Shown here in pieces: positions 9,817 through 18,136 of a stretch of DNA of 64,000 nucleotides (within the stretch, counting starts at the first letter, position 1; the number at the start of each line of letters is the position of its first letter). The DNA is taken from contig NZ_MUXU01000033.1 of assembly GCF_002014985.1 (NCBI RefSeq), forward strand, positions 4,226 to 68,225, in the 5' to 3' direction. A program made the position numbers and the translations under genes. The stretch comes from Moraxella caviae. GTDB taxonomy: Bacteria > Pseudomonadota > Gammaproteobacteria > Pseudomonadales > Moraxellaceae. Below the pieces are notes generated by a model. It had not been told where the DNA came from, did no database searches, and saw only the letters and a program-made list of their open reading frames with translations.

Positions 9817-10680
9817 CTATTCTCTCCCCAAAAGCTCTCTTGCTTTTTGTTTGGCTGTCTTTTTGATGTTGGTAGGCACGACGTATTCGTGCGCTCTGCC
9901 TTCTAACGCTGCTTGATAATAAGGCATGGCTGCTTCTTGGTATTTTTTCATGGCTTCAATGCGCTTTTTATCCGATGGGTGGCTTGAAATGAAATCACCC
10001 ACGCTCACCACTCTTTGCCCATTGACGATTCTTGATTCTTTGGTGTGCACACGCATTTTTTCCCAAAGCGTAATGGCGGCAGCTGGATCATAGCCTGCTT
10101 GCGCCATTAAAAGCAGCCCCACTCTGTCAGCTTCACGCTCCTTTGATTGAGAGTTCATCACCAAATCACCTGTTTCTGTCGCCATAGCGATATAGCCTAG
10201 TGCACCAACACCTGTGTACGCCAAAGCAGTGTAAAATATCTGTTTTGCAGCTTCTGTGCTCATTTTTTCTTTGCCATGCTCTTCTAGGGCGTGCGCCATC
10301 TCATGCCCCATCACTGCGGCAATCTCATCGTCTGTCAAATCCAGCTTTTCTACAATGCCGGTATAAAACCCCATGCGACCGCCCGGCAATGCCCAAGCAT
10401 TTACTTTATCACTGCGAAAAACGCGCAGCTCCCAGTCAAACTTTTGTCCTGTGTTATTGGCTTTATCCGCATAAGGCAAGATGCGCTGATACACTTGACG
10501 AATGCGTTTTGAAGTTTGTGAGGTGTTGTCAACCTCCAGTTCATTGGTGTATTTAGAATACAAGTGCTTGGCACTCATGTTAATGGTTTCTCTGTCAATG
10601 CCCATAAACTCTTCATAGGCAGCACAGCCTGATAAACCAAGCGCTGAAGACACGGCAAGTACCGCCAATAACTTTTTCAT
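9817..10680 (-). CDS. M48 family metalloprotease, lipoprotein
   Basis: Periplasmic zinc protease probably tethered to the outer membrane. The signal peptide ends in a lipobox LSGC with Cys19. The HEMAH zinc motif lies at residues 126-130, and KEREADRVG near residue 188 supplies the third ligand Glu. At 287 residues without the TPR domain of BepA, it is closer to LoiP/YcaL-type proteases that act on misfolded outer-membrane proteins. That role is inferred from the family. The ribosome site AAGGAG precedes the start. It lies 24 bases downstream of the HicB-like gene, possibly in one transcript. Confidence 0.9.
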   Translation of the reverse strand: MKKLLAVLAVSSALGLSGCAAYEEFMGIDRETINMSAKHLYSKYTNELEVDNTSQTSKRIRQVYQRILPYADKANNTGQKFDWELRVFRSDKVNAWALPGGRMGFYTGIVEKLDLTDDEIAAVMGHEMAHALEEHGKEKMSTEAAKQIFYTALAYTGVGALGYIAMATETGDLVMNSQSKEREADRVGLLLMAQAGYDPAAAITLWEKMRVHTKESRIVNGQRVVSVGDFISSHPSDKKRIEAMKKYQEAAMPYYQAALEGRAHEYVVPTNIKKTAKQKARELLGRE

Positions 10681-10704
10681 AAAAAAACTCCTTGTCGTTT
10701 TAAA

Positions 10705-11046
10705 TCACGCATTTGTTTTGATGGCTTGGGCAAGTAAGCGCTCTACAGCAGCGTTCATGGTAACACCCTTTTCCATCGCATAGATTTGAATTTGTCGGTG
10801 CAAGGCTTTATCAATGCGCACGTTAAACATGCCACTTGCCGGCACCAAAGGTTCTACACCTGTATCCGCGCACATTTGCAAATAGCCATCAACCGCCTGC
10901 TCAAACGCACCTATAAGCTCGTTGACGGTTTTGCCAGTATACTTAATGTCTTGCGAAATGAACTGCACTTTGCCAAATAGCATTTTACTCTCTAGGCCGT
11001 ATTCCACAGAACCGTGATAACCTTTATATTTTAATAATTCGCTCAT
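10705..11046 (-). CDS. HicB family antitoxin-like protein, without HicA partner
   Basis: 113 residues. The N-terminal half (YKGYHGSVEYGLESKMLFGK, then AVDGYLQMC) is the partial RNase H-like HicB fold; the C-terminal half (FNVRIDKALHRQIQIYA) is a ribbon-helix-helix DNA-binding segment. It closely resembles the phage-borne HicB at 47870. No hicA gene is visible on either side: the upstream 75 bases are non-coding and the next gene is the M48 protease. It is therefore an orphan antitoxin or a DNA-binding regulator derived from one. Confidence 0.8.
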   Translation of the reverse strand: MSELLKYKGYHGSVEYGLESKMLFGKVQFISQDIKYTGKTVNELIGAFEQAVDGYLQMCADTGVEPLVPASGMFNVRIDKALHRQIQIYAMEKGVTMNAAVERLLAQAIKTNA

Positions 11047-11154
11047 ACTATTGTAACCAAAAAACAGTTACATTCATTGTATTGATTTTTTGCTAAAAAT
11101 GCAATACTATAAATCACAAATATGCAACTTTTTTATGATTTAAAAGGATTAATC

Positions 11155-11724
11155 ATGAACATCATCAAAACCACCCTTGTAGCAGCCACACTCGCTTTCG
11201 CTTCTGTGGCGCAAGCGGCTGACTGGACACCCATGTTTCGTCATTTAGAACAAGGCAAGAAAGGTGATGGTGGGAAGGCTTTGAGAGCTTTTGCTACAAA
11301 CATTGTATCATACAAAGAAAAACCCAATGCCACGCCTGATGATTACTGGCAGTTTTCATTGGTCAAAAAGTATAAACTTTCTGCGCCATATTCTAAGGAT
11401 GTGCGCCAAGCTATCACCATTGATAAGACCAGTTATAATGCTCTGGCTGAGGCAATTGGTGGTGGAGGAAGCGAAACTGCTTGGGTGCCGACTCAAGGTG
11501 CCACACTCTACGGAAAACCGATTAAAGGTTTTATCGTATGGCAATTCCCAGATTCTGACAATGTGGGTTTTTACGTTAATTTTGGGAAAATGAGCCAAAA
11601 GTCATTTAACCTGCTAAAAAGAAAGGCTAAATTTGAGCGTTATTACAACGAAATGTACGGTGAGGTGGATTCTACTGCTGAATTTAAGCGTGTGAATGGT
11701 TATGCGTTGTTGAGTGTTGAATAA
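11155..11724 (+). CDS. Secreted protein of unknown function
   Basis: 189 residues if ATG 11155 is used; this start follows AAAAGGATTAATC and gives a clean signal peptide (MNIIKTTLVAATLAFASVAQA, cleavage after AQA). An in-frame ATG at 11122 would put a non-signal extension in front. The mature protein has no family I recognise. It lacks cysteines and contains Lys/Tyr-rich stretches, so it is probably a soluble periplasmic protein. A toxin gene begins 30 bases downstream on the same strand. Confidence 0.7.
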   Translation: MNIIKTTLVAATLAFASVAQAADWTPMFRHLEQGKKGDGGKALRAFATNIVSYKEKPNATPDDYWQFSLVKKYKLSAPYSKDVRQAITIDKTSYNALAEAIGGGGSETAWVPTQGATLYGKPIKGFIVWQFPDSDNVGFYVNFGKMSQKSFNLLKRKAKFERYYNEMYGEVDSTAEFKRVNGYALLSVE

Positions 11725-11754
11725 CATGATTTGATGGATTGTCTGGAATTATTC

Positions 11755-12033
11755 ATGATTTTTGAATGGGACGAGAACAAGAACCGAAGCAATATCCAAA
11801 AGCATAAAGTGTCGTTTGACCAAGCTAAAGATATTTTTGGTGTTCAAACCACAATCTTTGTGCAAGATGAAATTGTAGATGGTGAGCAACGTTGGAAAGC
11901 TATAGGCACATACAATGGCATCAGTTATTTGTTGGTAGTTCACACCTACCATAGTGATGATGGCGAAGAATACATTCGCATCATATCAGCAAGAAAACTT
12001 AGTACAGGAGAATTGACAAGATGGCTATCGTAA
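11755..12033 (+). CDS. brnT: BrnT family ribonuclease toxin
   Basis: 92 residues from ATG 11755. The opening MIFEWDENKNRSNIQKHKV and the following SFDQAKDIF are the BrnT signature (FEWDxxKxxxNxxKHxVxF), and IRIISARKLSTGE is the usual C-terminal part with the conserved Arg. BrnT is a RelE-fold ribonuclease whose antitoxin BrnA is encoded just downstream. An upstream in-frame ATG at 11731 is possible but would add non-conserved residues. The stop overlaps the next gene's start by 13 bases, as usual for brnTA operons. Confidence 0.88.
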   Translation: MIFEWDENKNRSNIQKHKVSFDQAKDIFGVQTTIFVQDEIVDGEQRWKAIGTYNGISYLLVVHTYHSDDGEEYIRIISARKLSTGELTRWLS

Positions 12034-12215
12034 GAGTGAAGCTTGGCGAACATATCCTAAGCGACAAAGAGCGCAAAGTGCTTGATGAGCGTTTGAACGC
12101 TCTAACAGATGATGAAATCGAATACACAGAAGACATGCCCAAACTAACCCAAGAAGATTGGGACAATGCAATCACCTATGCCCAATTCAATAATCTTGGA
12201 CATACCACAGCATAA
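12021..12215 (+). CDS. Short BrnA-position antitoxin-like protein
   Basis: 64-residue acidic protein directly overlapping brnT, where brnA should be. The N-terminal part is unrelated to the usual BrnA start, but EDMPKLTQEDWDNA resembles the linker of BrnA (DxPxLTxExxxxA). The ribbon-helix-helix region that normally follows (about 35 residues ending in a KGYQTRIN-like motif) is absent, and I see no continuation in another frame before 12300. It may be a natural antitoxin lacking the DNA-binding domain, or a different antitoxin type. Confidence 0.65.
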   Translation: MAIVRVKLGEHILSDKERKVLDERLNALTDDEIEYTEDMPKLTQEDWDNAITYAQFNNLGHTTA

Positions 12216-12329
12216 CATTTTTCTTGATTCAAACTGTGCTACGATAGACCGTGAACAACCAAGCATAAAAAATACCTATCACCGAAAATCACCTGTTTAA
12301 AGCTGGTGAAAGTAGGCGATGGAGGTTTA

Positions 12330-13355
12330 ATGAGCACCCTAAGCAAAAAACAAGTAAAAAAAGCAGGTGAACAACTTGTAGCAAACCCCAAAGACTCTAA
12401 CGCCATGCAGATATTATCGCAATGGCGGTCTTTGCATGCCTATCCCATTAACACATTTCAGGCTTTACTGCGTAAACACATCACCAAGCTAAAGCTAAAA
12501 GATTCCATGATTGCTCAGCGACTGAAACGCACGCCATCAATCATTCGTAAAATACAACGCTTTGAAGGTATGAACCTAGCTAGAATGCAAGACATTGGCG
12601 GTATTCGCGTGATTGTAAGAAGCGTTGATGATGTTTATCGTTTGCATGACAGCCTTATTAAAGGCAGGCATCAACATGAACCGCTGTTGCCGCCTAAAGA
12701 CTATATCAGCCAGCCCAAGCCAGATGGCTATCGTAGCCTGCACCAAGTCTTTAAGTATAAAGCAACTGCGCATAGTGAATCAGATGGTTTAAATATTGAA
12801 CTGCAAATTCGCACCAAGCTACAGCACTATTGGGCAACAGCAGTTGAAACGCTGGGGTTGATTGAAAAATCTTCTTTTAAAACAGGGCAAGGCAGTGACG
12901 AATACAAGCTGTTTTTTCGTCTTGCCAGCGTTCTGTTCGCCTATGCAGAAAACCAAGCCGTTATTGATGATTTCAAAAACACACCTATTACAGATGTGGT
13001 ACAGCAATTCACTGCTCTTGAACAAGAACTACAAGCATTTAGCAAACTTCAAGGGCTGATTATCACAGCGCAGCACGTTAATGCTATCAGCAGCAAAGAC
13101 GCTTTTTACTACCTGATGCAGTTAGATTCAAACAAAGGCGAGGTAAGTATCACTCCGTTTAGCAAAAAACAGCTGTCCATTGCAGAAAGCATTTACCGCT
13201 TACAAGAGATAGAAAACGTGGACAATCCACACATTGAGTTGGTGTTAATGAGTGCAGTGAACTTTAAGGATATTAAAAAAGCCTACCCCAACTACTTTTT
13301 AGACACCAAAGCGTTCATTGAGAATTTAACTAGGATTTGCAAGGAATTGCATTGA
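12330..13355 (+). CDS. RelA/SpoT-domain (p)ppGpp synthetase-like protein
   Basis: 341 residues from ATG 12330, preceded by GGAGG; an in-frame GTG at 12306 lacks a ribosome site. Synthetase motifs are in order: LKRTPSIIRKIQRF (substrate-binding basic helix), MQDIGGIRVIV (metal-binding Asp), KPDGYRSLHQVFKY (Tyr stacking on the guanine), ELQIRTKLQHYWA (catalytic Glu). There is no HD hydrolase, TGS or ACT domain, so it is a stand-alone synthetase with a C-terminal region of about 150 residues. Such proteins include housekeeping small alarmone synthetases and toxic toxSAS or CapRel types. Context beside brnT and a HicB favours the latter only weakly. Confidence 0.8.
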   Translation: MSTLSKKQVKKAGEQLVANPKDSNAMQILSQWRSLHAYPINTFQALLRKHITKLKLKDSMIAQRLKRTPSIIRKIQRFEGMNLARMQDIGGIRVIVRSVDDVYRLHDSLIKGRHQHEPLLPPKDYISQPKPDGYRSLHQVFKYKATAHSESDGLNIELQIRTKLQHYWATAVETLGLIEKSSFKTGQGSDEYKLFFRLASVLFAYAENQAVIDDFKNTPITDVVQQFTALEQELQAFSKLQGLIITAQHVNAISSKDAFYYLMQLDSNKGEVSITPFSKKQLSIAESIYRLQEIENVDNPHIELVLMSAVNFKDIKKAYPNYFLDTKAFIENLTRICKELH

Positions 13356-13370
13356 ATGAATTCTGAAAAT

Positions 13371-13398
13371 ATAAAACCAGCCCGTAGGCTGGTTTTAT
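13371..13398. terminator. Bidirectional terminator
   Basis: ATAAAACCAGCC - cgta - GGCTGGTTTTAT is a perfect 12-bp stem with a tetraloop, flanked by A/T runs. It sits between the convergent synthetase gene (+) and the secreted-protein gene (-). Confidence 0.9.
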
Positions 13399-13421
13399 GT
13401 TATATAGATTGAGCCAGTCGC

Positions 13422-13958
13422 TTACCAATACTGGATACCTTTGGCAAAGAACGTTTTTTCTGCGGGGTCGTAAGTAATAGTAACAGGGGTGGTTTCATTT
13501 CCTATACCATTTGAGTTCAAAACACTGCTTACATCGCCATAAACGTATACAGTATTTTGACCTTTGGTGTTATAAGTTACTCTGGTACCTTGCAAAAATT
13601 CAAATGGCGCTGTAATAATCTTTTTTGCCTTGGTGTCAATAAGCGCAAAACCTGACACTTTTTCGCCAAAATCATTCAGTTTTAAACCATCGACAATAGC
13701 GACCTTGTATTTGCCAGCCATTAAAGGTTTCTTGTTGTTCGCGATAGCAACCATACCTTTCATGGCTTCATTTGTACAAAAATCCACCACACCATGAAAA
13801 TGCTTACACTCTTCAACCTTGTAACCTTGATAGGTTCGCGTACCTGGGTTAAATTCTTCTAGTTCAATCCACATAGGAAGTTGACTAAATTCAGCATTTG
13901 CTGTACTTGCCACAACAGATAGAAGGGCAGTTGCTAAAGTGGTTTTAATCAAATTCAT
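13422..13958 (-). CDS. Secreted protein of unknown function, envelope cluster member
   Basis: 178 residues from the ATG at 13958, spaced about 7 bases from AAGGA; an earlier in-frame ATG at 13964 sits too close to that site. The signal peptide MNLIKTTLATALLSVVASTA is followed by NAEFS (cleavage after NA). The mature protein has two cysteines (EECKHF, DFCTNE) that could form a disulfide, consistent with the thioredoxin-fold protein in this cluster. No family was recognised. It begins 9 bases after the stop of the large peptidoglycan enzyme, so it is the last gene of that operon. Confidence 0.72.
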   Translation of the reverse strand: MNLIKTTLATALLSVVASTANAEFSQLPMWIELEEFNPGTRTYQGYKVEECKHFHGVVDFCTNEAMKGMVAIANNKKPLMAGKYKVAIVDGLKLNDFGEKVSGFALIDTKAKKIITAPFEFLQGTRVTYNTKGQNTVYVYGDVSSVLNSNGIGNETTPVTITYDPAEKTFFAKGIQYW

Positions 13959-13967
13959 ATACATTCC

Positions 13968-16634
13968 TTATTTTTGACCTTTGTGGATTTTGTCAGCTTG
14001 ATCTATCAGCGCCCATACCTTCAAGGTAACACCACATTTTGCGGCATTAGCGCCACCGTAGTAACCACGCATTTTGTCGCTGTCCTTCTTGCAAGAATGC
14101 TCCTGCCCCGGCACGCCAAGTGAAGCCCAAGTTCTAGCAAGTTGCACTTTGGCCTGGCGAGCTGACATACCCTTATTGTACATGAAATCACCAATTTTGT
14201 ACATCATTAGAGCTTCTGCAAATTTATTCTGCACTTCAGGAGTGAATTTCGCAGAATCAGGAAGGCCAGTTAGTTTTTGTGTATGCTCAAAGGTGTCTTT
14301 GATGAACTGGTATCTACCGGCTGCAAATAATCGACTGCAATCGTTTACGCTCCTTGGACGAGATTGCCCGCTACCACGATAAACCCTCTTCATCTCCCCC
14401 AAAGTCATGTTTGTTAGATTCCAAACACCGCCACTTGGTCGTGAACATACGATTTTTTTACCGATAGTCCCGTTGTTAGAGGCGTTCCAGCCACCTGCAT
14501 TGTTAGCTGATTCTGCCAAGAAAATTGTTTGTAACAGTGCTTGTTTGACACCTTCAAGATCTGTAGGCAGAGGGCCGTTATAAGCACCCATTCCCGGCTC
14601 ACAATGCACCGCAGATGTAGACCCTGGCGCAGGTAATGATTTAAGACCAGCACCGTATTTCGGATGCGCAGTATCACCGTTTGATGCACCAATCGGTTGA
14701 TATGAGAATCCAAATTCTGCGGCCAGTTTTCTTAGTTCATCATTGACAGCTTTTGCTTGTGCGCGTGCTTGCGCTTCAGGAATTGCGCGTGAACCTGCCA
14801 AACGCTTGACGTTAAAATCGTCCACGATACCTAGCACAACCACATTTGCCACACCAGCATTCTTCAGTGCTTGTAGCTGATCTCTCACCAGTTTGATTGA
14901 CTTGTTTCTATATTTTGTGGTCTCAAATGGAACTACTGCGTTATTCGCTTCAAGGCGGTAGTTCGCCAAACTGTTGGTCAGACCTGTTGAAAGTACAACG
15001 GTTTTACCTTTTAGGTGAGGAGCGGCGCTCTTAATCGCAGTATCCAAAATCCATTCGCCAGATTGTCCGCCATAAGCGTAAGAACCATATTGTTTGCCTG
15101 CATTATGACGACCTTTAGGATCGATAGCACCGCCATAACCAACAGCGATAGAATCCCCGATGTAAACAGCACCATCAGAAGATACAGTTTCACCAGAGCC
15201 AGCAGTAGGAACACATTGCGCGCCACCGCCATACCCACCAATCCACTCATCGCCTGACGCTTCAAGCTTAAGGTCAATCATGCGTGGCACTGCCCCAGCT
15301 TGTGCGGCAATTTGCATGGCTTCAATCTTTTTCTTGTTTTCTTCAAGCGTAGCCATTGTTAGTGTTGCCAGCAGACCTTCGATGCGCGTTCTGACTTGCG
15401 ATGTTTGTTCACGCACGAAGTTTCGTTGTGCAACAATCATCATTTTTTCAGTTTCAAGACCTTTGGTATTGAGTTTCATCAAATCCCTTTCCCACTGCGC
15501 ATTACCATATCTGCGCGTGCCAAGCTCAATCACCAGCTCTTTTGGTGATTTTACGGTGATGTCGCCCATTTCCATAAGGCTAGGCATATCAGCAAAGTCT
15601 TTACCATCATCAACCAACATAAAGCTCGCTAATGTTCTTTGAGAAAGCCACTGACCGCCAACATTATAACCAGCTGAATCCGCCACCATCGCACCTTCAG
15701 CTAATGAACGACGTGCTGCCGCCAGCTCTTCTGGGGTCAAGCCATCACCATTTTCATATTGGGTTTTAAGCTGGTTGAGATACGTTTTAGGTAGTTCAGC
15801 CGTAGGTTTTTTAGCGCCTGCACCAAGTGGTAGGTTTGCGCCGTAAAGGGTGTTGAATTGTGTGCGCCACGAGTTGCCGTAATACTTTTCATAAGCAGCC
15901 CTAGTTTTCACTTTGGTTGAATTGTATAATTGGTCTCGCGGCATGTATGGTGTTGGGTCTGTATTGTATAGCCCTTTGATGCTTACATTGGAATAAACTT
16001 GCCTAGGGCTTAATACCTTTCCGGGATTGTTGGCAGTAATCCATGCACTACGAAGACGTTCTTTTGGAACGCCATAATCCATATGAAGATGTACATCATA
16101 ATTGCCGCCACTACTTCCTTCATATCCCAATACAGTGCCGCGTGTTATGTCTTGTCCGCTTTTAACAGTCGTGCTGTTTCTCATATGGAGGAAACGAAAA
16201 CCATCTTGCAACCCTTTACGACGCACAGAAACCCCATTACCACCGGCAGCAAACACACCTGTTCTTACCACTGTACCATCATCAATAGCCATCAAGGGTG
16301 TGCCTAGTTTGTTGGAAAGGTCAATACCGTAATGGGGACGACCTTCCCTATCCTCGCCAAAACGCCCACCTGAACGTTTAAACGCTTCATTAGGCATAAT
16401 TGCAGTACTCACATTGGGCGGTCTGCCAGTGTTGATGAAATACGCCTGCACTTGTGCGTCTGTGTACTGACCGCCAGTGGTATTTGGCGCTTTTGGAGCG
16501 TCAGCGGTGGACACCACCTTGCTGGTTTGTCCTGAACTGGTATTGGTTGTGGTGCTATTAGCAGCAGCCGATGTGGCGCATGCGCCAAACAATAAGCATA
16601 TGCTGATGTACAGTGGATTGAGTCGAAGTTTCAT
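13968..16634 (-). CDS. Multidomain peptidoglycan-active protein: M23 peptidase, SGNH hydrolase, lysozyme-like domain
   Basis: 888 residues with a secretion signal and a probable lipobox (FGAC, Cys19). M23 region about 95-190: HYGID with His101 and Asp105, HLHMD with His182 and His184, i.e. a complete LytM zinc site. A coiled or linker region lies at 280-460. SGNH region about 488-665: GDS with Ser495, STGLTN at 549-554, and DTAH with Asp654 and His657, the usual esterase triad. Lysozyme-like region about 690-845: Glu708 in LAESANNAGG and GRYQF at 773-777. Three separate cell-wall activities on one chain suggest local remodelling of peptidoglycan, perhaps for assembling an envelope-spanning structure. 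Function is inferred from motifs. The following small gene is co-transcribed. Confidence 0.82.
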   Translation of the reverse strand: MKLRLNPLYISICLLFGACATSAAANSTTTNTSSGQTSKVVSTADAPKAPNTTGGQYTDAQVQAYFINTGRPPNVSTAIMPNEAFKRSGGRFGEDREGRPHYGIDLSNKLGTPLMAIDDGTVVRTGVFAAGGNGVSVRRKGLQDGFRFLHMRNSTTVKSGQDITRGTVLGYEGSSGGNYDVHLHMDYGVPKERLRSAWITANNPGKVLSPRQVYSNVSIKGLYNTDPTPYMPRDQLYNSTKVKTRAAYEKYYGNSWRTQFNTLYGANLPLGAGAKKPTAELPKTYLNQLKTQYENGDGLTPEELAAARRSLAEGAMVADSAGYNVGGQWLSQRTLASFMLVDDGKDFADMPSLMEMGDITVKSPKELVIELGTRRYGNAQWERDLMKLNTKGLETEKMMIVAQRNFVREQTSQVRTRIEGLLATLTMATLEENKKKIEAMQIAAQAGAVPRMIDLKLEASGDEWIGGYGGGAQCVPTAGSGETVSSDGAVYIGDSIAVGYGGAIDPKGRHNAGKQYGSYAYGGQSGEWILDTAIKSAAPHLKGKTVVLSTGLTNSLANYRLEANNAVVPFETTKYRNKSIKLVRDQLQALKNAGVANVVVLGIVDDFNVKRLAGSRAIPEAQARAQAKAVNDELRKLAAEFGFSYQPIGASNGDTAHPKYGAGLKSLPAPGSTSAVHCEPGMGAYNGPLPTDLEGVKQALLQTIFLAESANNAGGWNASNNGTIGKKIVCSRPSGGVWNLTNMTLGEMKRVYRGSGQSRPRSVNDCSRLFAAGRYQFIKDTFEHTQKLTGLPDSAKFTPEVQNKFAEALMMYKIGDFMYNKGMSARQAKVQLARTWASLGVPGQEHSCKKDSDKMRGYYGGANAAKCGVTLKVWALIDQADKIHKGQK

Positions 16635-16651
16635 GAGCGCCAGACCTCACA

Positions 16652-17551
16652 TTAGATTTCTACAACTATTGGCTTGCCCTGCTTTTCAAGTTCATACATT
16701 TGATCTTCTGTTTTTTGTAATCTGTCGATGTATTCTTGAGAAATTGGGATGTGATAACGATTTTTTAACATTTGCAAAGCCAATGTATTGCTGACTTTTA
16801 GCGTTTCTCTGGCATTGTCAAATGTGATTTTTTGGGCATCAATCAAGCCCTGATTAAAAAGTGTGTGCGCCAAAATGTCTGGGTGGGGAACATAGCCTAA
16901 AGCATAAGGCAGTTCATCGTTGGCAACCAATCCAGCAACGGGCGCTGGTGTTAAAGTGGATTTAAATAAGCTTATATCACCAAAATACTGATAAAGCATG
17001 TGCGGTGTCTCGCCATCGCAAATAACTGGCGTAGCTGGCATGTGCTGCGCATCTATGGTGACAGCAAAATCAAAAGGCAATAACAGTGTCAAGGTGTCTT
17101 CTTTGTATAGCTCGTAGTCTTTGCTTAGCGTGTTATGATACCCAAAAAGACGACTAAAAGTGGCGTAGTTTTCGCCAGAAATTGCCATTGCTAAAACAAA
17201 AACACCGTCGTGCGCTATGTGTTGCTGTGCCTTTTCATCAAAACTTGTCGGGTTTTGTTGGTAAAACAAACCTGTTTTACCCATGTCGCCCTTTTGAATG
17301 TCGCGAAAATGAATGCTGCCATCCTTTAAGAACTCTTCTAGGTAAAACATGCAATCAAGATAGGCAAACGCATCAAAGCCAATGTTTTGTATGGCTGCTT
17401 GCATGAGTTTTTTATTGCCGAGCAGATTTGCTTTGGTTTGCGCTTGCAAGCGCTTAACCAATTCTGACACATTGTCATTGCCAAAGTGATGAACGCTGTT
17501 TTGCGAACGTACTAAATCAGAAACCGCCAACAGACATACCCTTTTTACCAA
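16652..17551 (-). CDS. Protein of unknown function, envelope cluster member
   Basis: Up to 299 residues; the start is uncertain because no ATG is available. TTG at 17551 and TTG at 17530 are candidates, the latter about 8 bases after AAAGGG. It overlaps the end of the gene at 17517-18119. No signal peptide or membrane segment is evident, so it is probably cytoplasmic. Sequence features are a mixed alpha/beta composition with LLLPFDFAVTID and a coiled C-terminus (YIDRLQKTEDQMYELEKQGK). I do not recognise the family. Tight packing with its neighbours suggests a dedicated partner of the membrane proteins. Confidence 0.65.
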   Translation of the reverse strand: MVKRVCLLAVSDLVRSQNSVHHFGNDNVSELVKRLQAQTKANLLGNKKLMQAAIQNIGFDAFAYLDCMFYLEEFLKDGSIHFRDIQKGDMGKTGLFYQQNPTSFDEKAQQHIAHDGVFVLAMAISGENYATFSRLFGYHNTLSKDYELYKEDTLTLLLPFDFAVTIDAQHMPATPVICDGETPHMLYQYFGDISLFKSTLTPAPVAGLVANDELPYALGYVPHPDILAHTLFNQGLIDAQKITFDNARETLKVSNTLALQMLKNRYHIPISQEYIDRLQKTEDQMYELEKQGKPIVVEI

Positions 17552-18119
17552 CTATTTGTGATTGCTTAAGAATGGGTGCGCACACTTCTTGAATGGCAGT
17601 GCACACCATCACTTCTTGGTCTGTACCATCTTGAGCAATTTCAATGCGTTTTTCACCCAAGCCTAAAGTAAAAAAACTGATTTTGCCCGAAGTGAGCTTT
17701 TCCCACAGTTCATTTGAACGTATTGGAAAACTTAGAATGTATGGATTAAGCTTGTAATCGCCAGCGATGACTTCATACATTTGGATTGCCAAATGCTGAT
17801 TACGACCTTCTAAGATAGCGATTTTTGGTTTTAAGGGCTTAATCATATCCCATAAGTTTTCTTGTAATAAAAAAGCGATGAATGTCGTACCATTGGGCGC
17901 TTTGCCCAAAGCGATGGCACTGCCCTGCACGATCTTATCGGGCATGACAGTACCTGCCACTTCAGAATGCCGTACGGGCTGTAATGTGTTATGGCAGCCG
18001 ATATGATGGCCTAGCCTAGCAGCCGCTATCAAGTGCGTGCTCTCGAGCTTGGTTCTTTTTTCTGCAATCGCCTTAATTTCAGCAATTTGCGCTGCGTCAT
18101 TTCTTGAGATGGCAGACAT
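17517..18119 (-). CDS. Protein of unknown function, envelope cluster member
   Basis: 200 residues from ATG 18119, which follows AAAGGAACGCGATAG; an upstream in-frame start at 18152 would overlap the preceding gene. Soluble, with a helical N-terminus (ISRNDAAQIAEIKAIAEKRT) then mixed strands. One short motif, AIALGKAPNGTTFIAFLLQ, looks like a beta-hairpin core. No enzymatic motif was recognised. The stop lies inside the start region of the next gene, so the two are coupled and the products may interact. Confidence 0.65.
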   Translation of the reverse strand: MSAISRNDAAQIAEIKAIAEKRTKLESTHLIAAARLGHHIGCHNTLQPVRHSEVAGTVMPDKIVQGSAIALGKAPNGTTFIAFLLQENLWDMIKPLKPKIAILEGRNQHLAIQMYEVIAGDYKLNPYILSFPIRSNELWEKLTSGKISFFTLGLGEKRIEIAQDGTDQEVMVCTAIQEVCAPILKQSQIVGKKGMSVGGF

Positions 18120-18136
18120 TCTATCGCGTTCCTTTG

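Noticed and set aside
10200..10556. Hidden hicA partner for the HicB-like gene at 10705
   Set aside because: The forward frames here are antisense to the M48 protease and carry no HicA motif; the flanking intergenic gaps are too short or non-coding.
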